Below, in pieces: positions 55,098-64,000 of a stretch of DNA of 64,000 nucleotides (its first letter is position 1; the number at the start of each line of letters is the position of its first letter). The stretch is from the NCBI RefSeq assembly GCF_000723205.1, contig NZ_HG315671.1, positions 508,851-572,850 of the forward strand, read 5' to 3'. Below the pieces are notes generated by a model that was given only the letters and a program-made list of their open reading frames with translations, had not been told where the DNA came from and ran no database searches. Source of the DNA: Formosa agariphila KMM 3901 (GTDB lineage: Bacteria; Bacteroidota; Bacteroidia; Flavobacteriales; Flavobacteriaceae). The translations under genes and the position numbers were made by a program.

Positions 55098-56342
55098 CTA
55101 GTTTTTTACTTTTCCAACAGAACCCTGAATTGAGTGTTCTAATTGAAACATATGTGTTGGTTTTAAATCGGGTTCTGTTTTGTGCGAAACATATAAAACG
55201 GCTGAGTTACTTTCTTTAGCAATTTTTTGAACTAATTTTATAAATAGCAATGCGCCCTTATCGTCTAAACCAACAGTAGGTTCATCTAAAAGAATTAACG
55301 GCGGATGTTTAATCATTGCTCTGCAAATTAAAATTAAGCGCTTATCCGTTTCAGAAAGTTCATAATAATTAATGTGCTTAAGTGTATTTAGCCCAATTAA
55401 TTCTAGCCATTGTTTTGCTAAATTTACTTCTAAATCTGTTGGAATTTGATATAAACCAATACTGTCTTTCAACCCCGAAATTACCATATTTAAGGCACTA
55501 TGTTGTCCGTTAAATAAGTGCATCATACTAGGTGTAAAATAACCAATATGGCGTTTTATATCCCAAACGGTTTCGCCAGAGCCTCGTTTATTTCCAAATA
55601 GATAGACATCTTGTCCGTAGGCTTTAGGATTGTCTCCAATCATCATGGTAACAAGAGTCGATTTTCCTGTACCATTAGCACCTTTTAATTCCCAAAATTC
55701 ACCTTGATTAATCGCCCAACAGATATCTTTTAAAATTAATTTGTCGTTATAGGTTACATTAACTTTCTTTAATTCAATTAATGTTTTTGGTAAATGATAA
55801 GTAGGTTTAGATATAGGTTTAGGTAGCGGATGTTTAAAGTCGATATCACGTGTGATTTGTTCTTGATTTAAATATTCTAAGAGATTTTGAATAAAAAAAG
55901 TGTCAGAATCAGGTCTTAAAATGTATTGAATACAATGTAAAATATCATCTTTTCTACTAAAAAACTGAATAACGGGAATGTCTTGAGATAGTGATAGTAA
56001 ACGCGATTTTAAGTCGGCAACATTTTTAACATCTAAAGAGTCGAATGGATTTACAATAACTAAAAACTGGGGCTTACTTTTTAAAAGGTAATCAAATAAA
56101 GCTTTTTTACGCTCTCCGCTAGAAAGTGTTAATAGCTTTCGTTTAGAGTCTTGTGTTAGTGTGAAATTGTCGTGTAATAATTCGTCTTTTATAAACTCAT
56201 CTAAAGTAGAATTTGATAAAAATGTGCCTTGTTTGTTTTTAAATTCTGATAGAATTGGATTGTTAGATGTGGTAATGTGTTTAATGTAATCTTCTGTAGC
56301 AGGTTGTTTTGTAATTTGTATACAAATATGTTTTGGCTCCAT
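55098..56342 (-). CDS. Tandem ABC ATPase with complementary degenerate sites (ModF-like)
   Basis: 414 residues, two ATP-binding domains, no membrane part. Domain 1 lacks a Walker A but keeps a signature, LSSGE (73-77). Domain 2 has a full Walker A GANGTGKS (221-228) and Walker B LILLDEP (about 349-355) but its signature is degraded to LSETD (329-333). Pairing domain 2's Walker motifs with domain 1's signature would give one working site. ModF/PhrA-type ATPases share the two-domain plan. It lies one base before the flavin-type oxidase gene and 22 bases from the MFS gene, in one direction. Confidence 0.85.
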   Translation of the reverse strand: MEPKHICIQITKQPATEDYIKHITTSNNPILSEFKNKQGTFLSNSTLDEFIKDELLHDNFTLTQDSKRKLLTLSSGERKKALFDYLLKSKPQFLVIVNPFDSLDVKNVADLKSRLLSLSQDIPVIQFFSRKDDILHCIQYILRPDSDTFFIQNLLEYLNQEQITRDIDFKHPLPKPISKPTYHLPKTLIELKKVNVTYNDKLILKDICWAINQGEFWELKGANGTGKSTLVTMMIGDNPKAYGQDVYLFGNKRGSGETVWDIKRHIGYFTPSMMHLFNGQHSALNMVISGLKDSIGLYQIPTDLEVNLAKQWLELIGLNTLKHINYYELSETDKRLILICRAMIKHPPLILLDEPTVGLDDKGALLFIKLVQKIAKESNSAVLYVSHKTEPDLKPTHMFQLEHSIQGSVGKVKN

Positions 56343-56343
56343 T

Positions 56344-56886
56344 TTAATCTAGAATTTGAGTTTCGAAACCATCAATACTTTCTGTATTTTTATCTGTCCA
56401 ATATTGTTTAATTCCATCTTCTCCTTTTTGTATTGCCCATTCGTTTAAAGTAGGACGTTCTTCTTTAAAATCCATAAACGGTACACCAAATCCGCATGAG
56501 GTTTGGACTAAATCTACATCCATTTCAATTATCTGTCTAGAACCAACTGCATCAGGAAAATGTGTGCTATAAGTATGGAAAGCTTCATCTCGAGGGTGAA
56601 AAATAGTTGCATTTCCGTATAATCTAAGAATTAAAGGTTTGCCTTCAAAAGCACAAAACATAATGGTCATTCTTGTGTTCTGAAGTAAATGTGCAGCAGT
56701 TTCGTTTCCACTTCCAGTTAAATTCAGCCAAATAATTTTGTTTTTATTAATCACTCTAAAACTATCGGTGCCCTTAGGAGATACGTTTACACGACCTTCA
56801 GAAGCTGCTGTACCTACAAAAAACAGGTGTTGTTTCTTTATGAATTCCATTATATGTGGTGCTATGTAATCTATCTTCTTTCCCAT
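56344..56886 (-). CDS. Pyridoxamine 5'-phosphate oxidase-family protein
   Basis: 180 residues of the split-barrel flavin-binding fold. Conserved pattern LFFVGTAASEGRVNVSPKG (about 22-40) and the later WLNLTGSGNETAAHLLQN (about 53-70) are typical of this family. It may bind FMN or heme/F420-like cofactor. The reaction is not known, and a true pyridoxal synthesis role is unlikely since it lacks the length of PdxH. It is one base from the ABC ATPase gene, so co-expressed. Confidence 0.85.
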   Translation of the reverse strand: MGKKIDYIAPHIMEFIKKQHLFFVGTAASEGRVNVSPKGTDSFRVINKNKIIWLNLTGSGNETAAHLLQNTRMTIMFCAFEGKPLILRLYGNATIFHPRDEAFHTYSTHFPDAVGSRQIIEMDVDLVQTSCGFGVPFMDFKEERPTLNEWAIQKGEDGIKQYWTDKNTESIDGFETQILD

Positions 56887-56920
56887 GACATTGATTTTAG
56901 TTTTGAAAGGTATAAAAATA

Positions 56921-56969
56921 AAAAATCTACTTCCTAACCAACATGATGGAAGTTAAAAAGTAGATTTTT
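56921..56969 (-). terminator. Terminator of the aquaporin gene
   Basis: 12-bp stem (56921-56932 with 56958-56969) with a long 25-base loop, T-rich on the minus strand, directly after the aqpZ stop. Confidence 0.6.
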
Positions 56970-56985
56970 ATAAAAGTTTTTTTAT

Positions 56986-57675
56986 TTAGTCTGCTTTTTC
57001 TGGAGAGATATATTTGTAAACAACACCAGCTATAATAGCACCAACAATTGGAGCTACCCAGAATAACCATAATTGGCCCAATGCCCAGTCGCCAACAAAT
57101 AGCGCTTGACTAGTACTTCTCGCAGGGTTAACAGAGGTGTTTGTAACTGGAATACTAATTAAATGGATTAGCGTTAAACCTAAACCAATTGCTAATCCGC
57201 CAAAACCTTTGGGTGCTTTAGAGTGTGTTGCGCCAAGGATAATTATTAAAAACATAAATGTCATAACAATTTCTGTAACTAAGGCAGACATCATATTGTA
57301 CCCATCAGGGGAATGTTCGCCATATCCATTTGCTGCAAATCCGCCTAATTCAAATCCTGCTTTTCCTGAGGCAATGCTATATAATATTCCTGCACCCAAA
57401 ATTCCTCCTAAAACTTGAGCAATAATATAAGGTACAACGTCTTTCTTATCGAAACGTCCACCTACCGTAAGGCCAATTGTAACCGCTGGGTTTAAATGAC
57501 AACCAGAAATATGTCCAATAGCATATGCCATGGTTAATACAGTAAGTCCAAAAGCCATAGCGACTCCTACAAATCCAATTCCTAATTCTGGGTATCCGGC
57601 TGCTAATACAGCACTACCACACCCGCCTAATACAAGCCACATGGTGCCTATAAATTCAGCTACTAATTTTTTCAT
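56986..57675 (-). CDS. aqpZ: Aquaporin Z (water channel)
   Basis: Inner-membrane water channel, 229 residues, six helices with two half-helices. NPA motifs at 62-64 (HLNPAVTIG) and 183-185 (SVNPARS). The selectivity filter reads F42, H171, T180 and R186, the same four residues as E. coli AqpZ, so a water rather than glycerol channel is expected. Length normal. Stand-alone gene. Confidence 0.96.
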   Translation of the reverse strand: MKKLVAEFIGTMWLVLGGCGSAVLAAGYPELGIGFVGVAMAFGLTVLTMAYAIGHISGCHLNPAVTIGLTVGGRFDKKDVVPYIIAQVLGGILGAGILYSIASGKAGFELGGFAANGYGEHSPDGYNMMSALVTEIVMTFMFLIIILGATHSKAPKGFGGLAIGLGLTLIHLISIPVTNTSVNPARSTSQALFVGDWALGQLWLFWVAPIVGAIIAGVVYKYISPEKAD

Positions 57676-57820
57676 AATGTTGGTTGGTTTAAAAGATTAA
57701 TTATAAGGTTGATCGCACTCTAATTATAATTTAATGTGCTTATCAGTATCAACGCTATAAATATGCGAAATCTTTAGAAACTTTTTATGAAAAATATAGC
57801 AATAAAATTTTTGTATGGTT

Positions 57821-58360
57821 TTATGATTTATCGTGCTCTACCCAAATTAAATCGTCTGTATTGTAGCCAATCTCTTTAGCTTTTTTTAAAAAATCTTGTT
57901 TTATGCTTTCAGGTATAAATGTTTCTCGAGATAGAATCCATAAATAATCTAGATTCTTACCTGCAACAAGTGCATATTTGTAGTTGTCTTCCAGTGCAAT
58001 AACATTATATCCAGAATAGAAAGGGCCAAAAAAAGACACCTTTAGCTTGGCTATAGAATCGCTATCTACAAATTTAGCTTTTCCTTCTGCTTCTTGCCAT
58101 TTATCTTTTTTGTAGTTATAACCTTTATTTTCCACTTTAATAGTTTGATTTGAATTGATGGAATAATTTGCGGTAGTATTATTAAGGTCTTTTTCAAATT
58201 TGAAATCGAGTCGTGCTATTTCATACCATTTTCCTAAATATTTTTCTTTATTAAAGGGTGTAACGGCTTCAGCTTTTTCTGGAATAGTAGCACAAGATGT
58301 AAATATAGCTCCTGTTATTACTATAAGAAGTGTTGGAATCACGAATTTTAAATAATGCAT
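57821..58360 (-). CDS. blc: Bacterial lipocalin, outer-membrane lipoprotein
   Basis: 179 residues. Signal peptide with lipobox FTSC (acylated C23), then the lipocalin fold: GxW motif LGKWYEIARLDFKFEKDL (about 43-60) and the third conserved region LDYLWILSRE near the C-terminus. Blc-type lipocalins bind fatty acids or lysophospholipids at the outer membrane, often under envelope stress. Stand-alone, no clear promoter element. Confidence 0.92.
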   Translation of the reverse strand: MHYLKFVIPTLLIVITGAIFTSCATIPEKAEAVTPFNKEKYLGKWYEIARLDFKFEKDLNNTTANYSINSNQTIKVENKGYNYKKDKWQEAEGKAKFVDSDSIAKLKVSFFGPFYSGYNVIALEDNYKYALVAGKNLDYLWILSRETFIPESIKQDFLKKAKEIGYNTDDLIWVEHDKS

Positions 58361-58586
58361 GTTATAATTTGTTAAGGTTAAGTGCTAATTAAGGTACGCA
58401 CATCTATATTGTAATACAATTTTATCATAATAATACTAATTTTAGTATCTGTATTACATGTGTTTCTAACTTAAAAGCATTTAGGTTTATCAAAAAAATA
58501 GATAATTATTGTTCGCTTGTGGTAGTTGAAGACCTAGTCTTTCTAATCAAATATTTGACTATAAAAAGTTATAATCAAGTTAGCAT

Positions 58587-58636
58587 AAAATCATTAAAGC
58601 TGAACAATGTTAACATTGTTCAGCTTTAATGATTTT
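58587..58636. terminator. Perfect 50-base palindrome, terminator-like
   Basis: Two 25-base arms (58587-58611 and 58612-58636) with no unpaired centre (GTTAAC in the middle), starting AAAA and ending TTTT, with more T after it. It lies just downstream of the minus-strand barrel gene at 58695. As RNA it gives a long hairpin. Confidence 0.8.
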
Positions 58637-58694
58637 TTTTAATCCTTTAAGTGTTTATACTGTTTTAGGACTAGAAAATATGTGTTTTTTTGTT

Positions 58695-59264
58695 TTAGAA
58701 TCTGTATAGTAATTCTAAACTATGAATAAAATTGTTGTTAGCATACACTTTGTCTGGATCGAAAGCAAACTTTCCTAAAGTTTGAAGTCTAAGTCCCCAT
58801 ACAGGTGTAAACCAGAATCTTAAACCTAAAGTAACGTTTCCAGAAACATTAGATTCGTCTGCAACTTTAAAATAACCTAAACCTAAACCTGCGTAAGCAT
58901 CAATGTTTTCATTTTCAGCAATGTACTCGTCAAAATAAAATTTACCATTAACATCAAAAGAAGTATAGTTACCACCTTCAATCCATCCGCTTCCGCCATG
59001 AGCAAAATCTTCATAAACTTCATCAATTTTATTAAAACTTAACATAGGACTAATAGACCAGTGTTCGTCAAACTTATATTCTACTCCTAAAGTAATTGGT
59101 CGACTAAAACTCCAACGTTCTGAACCTTTAAGAGGATCTTGATAGGCACTATCATCAAGTAAGTTGATACCAAAGCTGGCAACCCATGATTCACGTCCTC
59201 TATATTGACTGTAAGTCAATGTAGTAAACAGAAGGAAAAAAAGTATAATTGTAGTCTTTTTCAT
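58695..59264 (-). CDS. Outer-membrane beta-barrel protein, OmpX/OmpW-like
   Basis: 189 residues with a signal peptide (MKKTTIILFFLLFTTLTYSQ) and alternating strands of a small barrel: ITLGVEYKFDEHWSISPMLS, GYFKVADESNVSGNVTLGLR, ending FIHSLELLYRF with the terminal Phe used for membrane insertion. It has no detectable relation to the other barrel at 47287 beyond the fold. Role unknown, perhaps surface structure. Confidence 0.82.
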   Translation of the reverse strand: MKKTTIILFFLLFTTLTYSQYRGRESWVASFGINLLDDSAYQDPLKGSERWSFSRPITLGVEYKFDEHWSISPMLSFNKIDEVYEDFAHGGSGWIEGGNYTSFDVNGKFYFDEYIAENENIDAYAGLGLGYFKVADESNVSGNVTLGLRFWFTPVWGLRLQTLGKFAFDPDKVYANNNFIHSLELLYRF

Positions 59265-59430
59265 ATTAAAAATTTTTGTTAAAAATAATGTTTAAAAATT
59301 TATTATTGTTAGTTAAAATGATTTTTTTAGAAGATAATTTTATTTTTTAATTTAATGACAATTAAACAATTAAAGGACTAACATAATCAAAATTAATTGC
59401 TCGATATACTAGTAAAAGTTTAATAAATTA

Positions 59431-60093
59431 TTAAGAATTAATACTTCTCTTTATATCGGATATTGTTTTTAGTTGATTAGTGCTCTTGAATACATAACTT
59501 CCTGCAACTAAAACATCTGCTCCACAATCAATTAATGCTTTTGCATTCTTATCTGTAACGCCTCCGTCAATTTCAATACGAGTAGATGCACCTTTTTTGT
59601 TAATTAATTCTTTTAATTTCTTGACTTTATTATAGGTGTTTTCTATAAAACTCTGACCACCAAAACCAGGGTTAACACTCATAATTAAAACCACATCGAT
59701 ATCATTAATAATATCTTCAAGTACGTTAACATTAGTGTGTGGGTTTAATGCAACTCCCGCTTTCATACCTTCGGCTTTTATAGCTTGAAGTGTTCTATGT
59801 AAATGAGTACATGCTTCATAATGCACGGTAAGTATATCACTTCCAATTTCTGCGAACGTCTTAATGTATCTGTCAGGGTCTACAATCATTAAATGTACAT
59901 CTATAGTTTTAGTAGCATGTTTAGTAATTGCTTCCAAAACAGGCATCCCATAAGATATGTTAGGAACAAAAACGCCATCCATGATATCGATATGGAACCA
60001 ATCGGCTTCGCTATTATTAACCATTTCAACATCTCGCTGCAGGTTACCAAAATCGGCAGCCAAAATAGATGGTGCTATTAATTTAGAACTCAT
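59431..60093 (-). CDS. rpe: Ribulose-phosphate 3-epimerase
   Basis: Interconverts ribulose 5-phosphate and xylulose 5-phosphate in the pentose phosphate pathway. 220 residues of TIM-barrel fold. Metal and catalytic residues in WFHIDIMDGVFVPNISYG (about 32-49), VHLMIVDP, MSVNPGFGGQSF and EIDGGVTDKNA (second catalytic Asp). Length normal. A TACATTTG -7 element at 60111-60118 precedes it. Separate from rpoD, whose terminator intervenes. Confidence 0.97.
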   Translation of the reverse strand: MSSKLIAPSILAADFGNLQRDVEMVNNSEADWFHIDIMDGVFVPNISYGMPVLEAITKHATKTIDVHLMIVDPDRYIKTFAEIGSDILTVHYEACTHLHRTLQAIKAEGMKAGVALNPHTNVNVLEDIINDIDVVLIMSVNPGFGGQSFIENTYNKVKKLKELINKKGASTRIEIDGGVTDKNAKALIDCGADVLVAGSYVFKSTNQLKTISDIKRSINS

Positions 60094-60130
60094 TTAATTA
60101 TAATTTTCGGCAAATGTAATATAAAAAAAT

Positions 60131-60157
60131 GAACCCTCGGTAATCAGCCGAAGGTTC
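60131..60157 (-). terminator. Terminator of rpoD
   Basis: Stem GAACC-TCGG / CCGA-GGTTC with one C-A mismatch (60131-60140 with 60148-60157). The run of A on the plus strand before it is the T-run of the minus strand. Confidence 0.75.
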
Positions 60158-60230
60158 TTTCATCAATCAAAAAACGAACAGTTAACTTTCGCACTAATAG
60201 TGCTTAAACTGTTTGTTATTGTCTTTAGGT

Positions 60231-61094
60231 TTATCCTAAATATGTTTTTAATATTTTGCTACGTGAGGTATGTTTCAACCTACGAATAGCTTTTTCTTTT
60301 ATTTGTCTAACACGTTCACGAGTTAAATCGAATGTTTCTCCTATTTCTTCTAAAGTCATTGGATGTTGATTTCCTAGACCGAAATATAAACGAATAACGT
60401 CTGCTTCTCGAGGTGTTAATGTTTCTAGTGCACGCTCAATTTCTGTACGTAACGATTCGTGTAATAACTCACGATCTGGATTTGGAGATTCTCCACTATT
60501 TAATACGTCGTATAAGTTAGAATCTTCTCCCTCTACAAGTGGAGCATCCATACTAACGTGGCGACCAGAATTTTTCATAGACTCCTTAACATCGTTAATC
60601 GTCATGTCTAATTCTTTGGCTATTTCTTCTGGACTTGGCGGACGTTCATGAGCTTGTTCTAAAAATGCAAAAGTCTTATTGATTTTGTTTATAGAACCAA
60701 TTTTATTTAATGGTAAACGTACAATTCTAGATTGCTCTGCTAATGCTTGTAATATAGATTGACGAATCCACCATACGGCATACGAAATGAATTTAAAACC
60801 ACGTGTTTCATCAAAACGTTGTGCTGCTTTAATAAGTCCTAAGTTACCCTCGTTAATTAAGTCGGGTAAAGTTAAACCTTGATTTTGATATTGCTTTGCT
60901 ACCGAAACCACAAAACGTAAATTAGCTTTTGTTAATTTTTCTAAAGCGATTTGATCACCAGCCTTAATACGTTGCGCTAATTCTACTTCTTCGTCTGCGG
61001 TAATTAAGTCAACTTTTCCAATTTCTTGAAGATATTTATCTAGCGAAGCTGTTTCTCTGTTTGTAACCTGCTTCGTAATTTTAAGTTGTCTCAT
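60231..61094 (-). CDS. rpoD: Primary RNA polymerase sigma factor RpoD/SigA
   Basis: The housekeeping sigma factor of Bacteroidota, 287 residues. It lacks region 1.1 and the long non-conserved insert of E. coli RpoD. Region 1.2 at about 14-47, regions 2.1-2.4 at about 57-125 (including [12 protein letters not shown] and the -10 reading part [16 protein letters not shown]), region 3 following, and region 4.2 helix-turn-helix at about 245-272 ([20 protein letters not shown]). It recognises the TTTG...TAnnTTTG promoters seen through the window. A GGAG sits 9 bases before its ATG, unusual in this phylum. Confidence 0.97.
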   Translation of the reverse strand: MRQLKITKQVTNRETASLDKYLQEIGKVDLITADEEVELAQRIKAGDQIALEKLTKANLRFVVSVAKQYQNQGLTLPDLINEGNLGLIKAAQRFDETRGFKFISYAVWWIRQSILQALAEQSRIVRLPLNKIGSINKINKTFAFLEQAHERPPSPEEIAKELDMTINDVKESMKNSGRHVSMDAPLVEGEDSNLYDVLNSGESPNPDRELLHESLRTEIERALETLTPREADVIRLYFGLGNQHPMTLEEIGETFDLTRERVRQIKEKAIRRLKHTSRSKILKTYLG

Positions 61095-61185
61095 TGTAAA
61101 GTTCTCCTGTAAATTAAGTGAATACTCCTTTGTATGTAGTTATACGTAAGCTTGATTAAAAATGTTACAAAAGATTTGATATTTT

Positions 61186-61560
61186 TTAAATTTTAATTGT
61201 CTTTTTAAGATTTAGATTAATGTCTTCCAACATATCATTTGTAAATTTAAAGTGACCACGTGTTGTAATTAATTTAAAACGATATGATTTTAAATTACTT
61301 AAGGTGTTTAGAAATAACCACTTTGATTTTAATAAATTAGGTTTTGAAGATTTTAAACCAATATCGAAAATATGTTTTCGGCCTTCCTTTTCTGCAACGA
61401 TGTCTGGTGTAACATTTAATTCACTCCCTTTTTTGAGATAAGATTTTGGCGTTTCATAGCCTTCTATATCTGCTTTAATGTTTTCAAATCCGTGTTGTTG
61501 TAAATATGTAATCGATTGATTTAAAAAATCTGAGTATTTTAGTTTGTCATTATATATCAT
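61186..61560 (-). CDS. Uncharacterised small protein, PD-(D/E)xK-like pattern
   Basis: 124 residues from the ATG at 61560 (MIYNDKLKYSDFL). A reading from 61596 adds 12 unlikely residues. The segment TPDIVAEKEGRKHIFDIGLKS has the spacing of a PD-(D/E)xK nuclease motif (Asp, then an acidic residue and a lysine), but the last part is DIGLK rather than a clean ExK. The order rpoD - this gene - pnp is head to tail. Function unknown. Confidence 0.6.
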   Translation of the reverse strand: MIYNDKLKYSDFLNQSITYLQQHGFENIKADIEGYETPKSYLKKGSELNVTPDIVAEKEGRKHIFDIGLKSSKPNLLKSKWLFLNTLSNLKSYRFKLITTRGHFKFTNDMLEDINLNLKKTIKI

Positions 61561-61626
61561 AGCTAATAATATAACTCTTTTTGATGTAAAAATCAAATAT
61601 TCAGGTTTTTAAGTTTTTGTGAATAA

Positions 61627-61662
61627 AAAAAAGCCAATTTTGAAAATACAAAATTGGCTTTT
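61627..61662 (-). terminator. Terminator of pnp
   Basis: Stem of about 13 bp (61627-61641 region with 61650-61662), T-rich on the minus strand, after the pnp stop. Confidence 0.75.
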
Positions 61663-61682
61663 AAATATAGTTAAAAGATTAC

Positions 61683-63914
61683 TTAATCTCTTTTTTCTCT
61701 AGGTTTTCTATCATCACGTTTGTTGTCGCGATTTCTATTATCTCTAGGTTTTCTATCATCACGATCGCGTGGTGGTCTTGCTACATAACCTTCTGGTTTT
61801 GGCAAAATAGCTTTTCGAGATACTTTTTCTTTACGTGTTTTAGGGTCTGTTCCGAAATATTTAACATCGAATACATCTCCCATATTAACAACGTCAGAAA
61901 CATTTTCAGTACGTTCCCAAGCTAACTCACTTACGTGTAATAAGACTTCGTTTCCTGGCGCTTCCATATATTCTACAACAGCTCCAAAATCTAACATCTT
62001 AATAACTTTTACTTCGTAAACGCTACCAACTTGAGGTTTAAATAATATAGAATCGATTTTAGCTTGTACAGCTGCAATTCCTTCATTACCTACACCTAAA
62101 ATTTCAACAATACCTTCTTCAGTTACAGGGTCTTCGTTTATTACGATAGTTGTTCCTGTTTCTTTTTGCATTTCTTGAATTACTTTTCCTCCTGGTCCAA
62201 TTAATGCACCAATAAATTCGTTAGGAATTCTTCTAGTAATCATTTTAGGAGAATGTTCTTTTACATCTGTATTAGGTTCAGAAATCGTATCTGTAATTAA
62301 TCCTAAGATATGTAAACGACCATCACGAGCTTGTTTTAAAGCATTTACAAGAATTTCGTAAGATAATCCTTTTACTTTAATATCCATTTGGCAAGCAGTA
62401 ATACCATCTGCAGTTCCTGTTACTTTAAAGTCCATGTCACCTAAGTGATCTTCGTCTCCTAAAATGTCAGATAATACAGCGTATTTTCCAGATTCTACAT
62501 CTGTAATTAATCCCATAGCAATACCAGAAACAGGTTTCTTTAATTGCACACCAGCATCCATTAACGCCATTGTTCCTGCACAAACAGTTGCCATAGAAGA
62601 CGAACCGTTAGATTCAAGAATTTCTGACACTACACGTACTGTGTAAGGACAGTCTGCAGGGACCATATTTTTTAAAGCACGTTGTGCTAAGTTTCCGTGT
62701 CCAACTTCACGACGAGACGTTCCTCTTAACGGACGCGCTTCACCAGTAGAAAAAGGAGGGAAGTTGTAATGTAAATAGAAACGCTCTTCACCTTCAAAAG
62801 ATGGCATATCTACTTGGTTAGCCTCTCTAGATGTACCTAAAGTAACTGTTGCTAATGCTTGAGTTTCCCCACGTGTAAATATTGAAGAACCGTGTGTAGA
62901 AGGTAAATAGTCTACTTCACACCAAATTGGTCTAATTTCGTCAGTCTTACGACCATCTAGACGTAAACCTTCATTTAGAGTTAAATCTCTAATTGCAGCT
63001 TTTTCAGCTTTATAGAAATATTTAGATACTAAGTCACCAAAGTCTTCTAATTCTTCTTCAGTAAAAGATGCTTTTACTTCAGCTTTAATTTCTTCGAAAG
63101 CAGCACTTCTTTCATGTTTTGCAGATGCTTTTTTAGCAACGGCATACACTTTATCGTAAGTTAATTCTTTAACTTTTTGCTCTACAGCTTCGTCTTCTCT
63201 TTCTCCTTCGTACTCACGTGTTTCTTTCTTACCAAAAGCTTCTGCTAATTTTACTTGAGCAGCACATTGTACTTTAATAGCTTCGTGAGCAAATTTAATT
63301 GCTTCAGCCATTTCTTCTTCAGAAATTTCTAACATTTCACCTTCAACCATCATTACAGAATCAGCAGATGCTCCAATCATCATATCGATGTCAGATTCTT
63401 CTAATTGTGCTCTTGTTGGGTTGATGATGAATTCACCATTAATACGACCAACTCTAGCTTCAGAGATTGGTGTTTCGAATGGTACATCAGATAATTGTAT
63501 AGCTGCAGATGCGGCTAATCCAGCCATTGCATCTGGCATAACTTCAGGGTCATGAGACATTAACTGAATCATAACTTGAGTTTCTGCGTGGTAATCTTTT
63601 GGGAATAATGGACGTAAAACACGGTCTACAAGACGCATAGTTAATACTTCACCGTCGCTTGGTCTTGCTTCTCTTTTAAAGAAACCACCAGGATAACGAC
63701 CTGCTGCTGCAAATTTTTCTCTGTAGTCTACCGTTAATGGTAAAAAGTCTACATCACTTTGTTTGTAATTTGAAACTAATGTACATAATAACATACATTT
63801 TCCAGATGTTACTACAACCGATCCATGAGCTTGTTTCGCTAATTTTCCGGTTTCGATGGAAATTTCTCTCCCATCACCAAGGTCTATAACCTCTTTAAAA
63901 ACTTTTGGAATCAT
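61683..63914 (-). CDS. pnp: Polynucleotide phosphorylase
   Basis: Degrades RNA from the 3' end by phosphorolysis, a trimer. 744 residues from the ATG at 63914 ([20 protein letters not shown]), the normal opening. A reading from 63974 adds 20 residues not seen in homologues. Two RNase PH domains with an alpha linker, then KH ([20 protein letters not shown]) and S1 ([20 protein letters not shown]) domains. The tail is low-complexity Arg/Asp/Lys (about 715-744), with an internal DNA repeat. Terminator follows. Confidence 0.97.
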   Translation of the reverse strand: MIPKVFKEVIDLGDGREISIETGKLAKQAHGSVVVTSGKCMLLCTLVSNYKQSDVDFLPLTVDYREKFAAAGRYPGGFFKREARPSDGEVLTMRLVDRVLRPLFPKDYHAETQVMIQLMSHDPEVMPDAMAGLAASAAIQLSDVPFETPISEARVGRINGEFIINPTRAQLEESDIDMMIGASADSVMMVEGEMLEISEEEMAEAIKFAHEAIKVQCAAQVKLAEAFGKKETREYEGEREDEAVEQKVKELTYDKVYAVAKKASAKHERSAAFEEIKAEVKASFTEEELEDFGDLVSKYFYKAEKAAIRDLTLNEGLRLDGRKTDEIRPIWCEVDYLPSTHGSSIFTRGETQALATVTLGTSREANQVDMPSFEGEERFYLHYNFPPFSTGEARPLRGTSRREVGHGNLAQRALKNMVPADCPYTVRVVSEILESNGSSSMATVCAGTMALMDAGVQLKKPVSGIAMGLITDVESGKYAVLSDILGDEDHLGDMDFKVTGTADGITACQMDIKVKGLSYEILVNALKQARDGRLHILGLITDTISEPNTDVKEHSPKMITRRIPNEFIGALIGPGGKVIQEMQKETGTTIVINEDPVTEEGIVEILGVGNEGIAAVQAKIDSILFKPQVGSVYEVKVIKMLDFGAVVEYMEAPGNEVLLHVSELAWERTENVSDVVNMGDVFDVKYFGTDPKTRKEKVSRKAILPKPEGYVARPPRDRDDRKPRDNRNRDNKRDDRKPREKRD
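61696..61763. repeat. 23-bp direct repeat inside the pnp 3' end
   Basis: The same 23 bases occur at 61696-61718 and 61741-61763, period 45, encoding DDRKPR-type units of the charged tail. In-frame repeat, 15 codons apart. Confidence 0.8.
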
Positions 63915-64000
63915 AAATTTTTTTATTCTAATTAAACAATGGTCGTTGTGTTGTAGTTGTTGTGTGGTGACCAATGAAAAACTAAGTAATAGCTTTTTAT

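Overview
The window is chromosomal DNA from a member of the Bacteroidota, very probably a marine Flavobacteriaceae. Low G+C is obvious by eye. The window has the gliding/type IX secretion core gldKLMN, an exosortase of the XrtF type, a short RpoD-type sigma factor, few convincing Shine-Dalgarno sequences, and several promoters of the Bacteroidota form (TTG or TTTG, about 20 bases, then TAnnTTTG). Gene order and content look like ordinary core genome with a few accessory islands. I see no phage, insertion sequence or CRISPR array.

Layout. 1-5.4 kb (minus): purH, mreB, mreC, mreD and a PBP2 gene running off the left edge, a cell-elongation operon. 5.5-8.5 kb: an orphan MacB/FtsX-type permease, a GAF-type methionine-sulfoxide reductase, and the exosortase xrtF with its partner membrane protein. 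8.5-15.4 kb (minus): groES-groEL, and a miaB / sigma-54 activator / lptE / TPR-like / secG operon. 15.5-25 kb (plus): a membrane protein, topA, an arginase-fold protein that has lost its metal ligands, then gldK-gldL-gldM-gldN. 25-29.8 kb: an FAD oxidoreductase, DUF983, an ABC-F ATPase, a leucine-rich-repeat protein, a 58-residue CPXCG protein and an initiator tRNA-fMet.

30-40.2 kb: a TPR/HTH regulator, a His/Asn-rich lipoprotein, and a sulfatase island (a BamA-like gene broken by one amber codon, two paralogous sulfatases, and a predicted outer-membrane channel between them). 40.4-44.3 kb (minus): a compact three-gene set of DUF1704 'QEGLA' metallopeptidase, GshB-like ATP-grasp ligase and aspartoacylase-like Zn hydrolase. 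This is the best candidate here for an undescribed system, because the same enzyme classes add and remove C-terminal residues on tubulin in eukaryotes. 45.7-47 kb: a run of five small genes including a BON-domain protein. 47.3-64 kb: envelope and housekeeping genes (OmpX-like barrels, TonB, DsbD, SatP, YpfJ-type protease, MFS, a tandem ABC ATPase with complementary defects, aquaporin Z, lipocalin, rpe, rpoD, pnp).

Working together: the mre/PBP2 set, MiaB/LptE/SecG, GroESL, TopA, RpoD and PNPase are growth functions. GldKLMN is the motor and ring part of type IX secretion and gliding. XrtF adds a second surface-anchoring route whose substrates are not visible here. The sulfatase island suggests use of sulfated organic matter, consistent with a marine, algae-associated life. 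Functional assignments come from motif recognition by eye. No similarity search was run.
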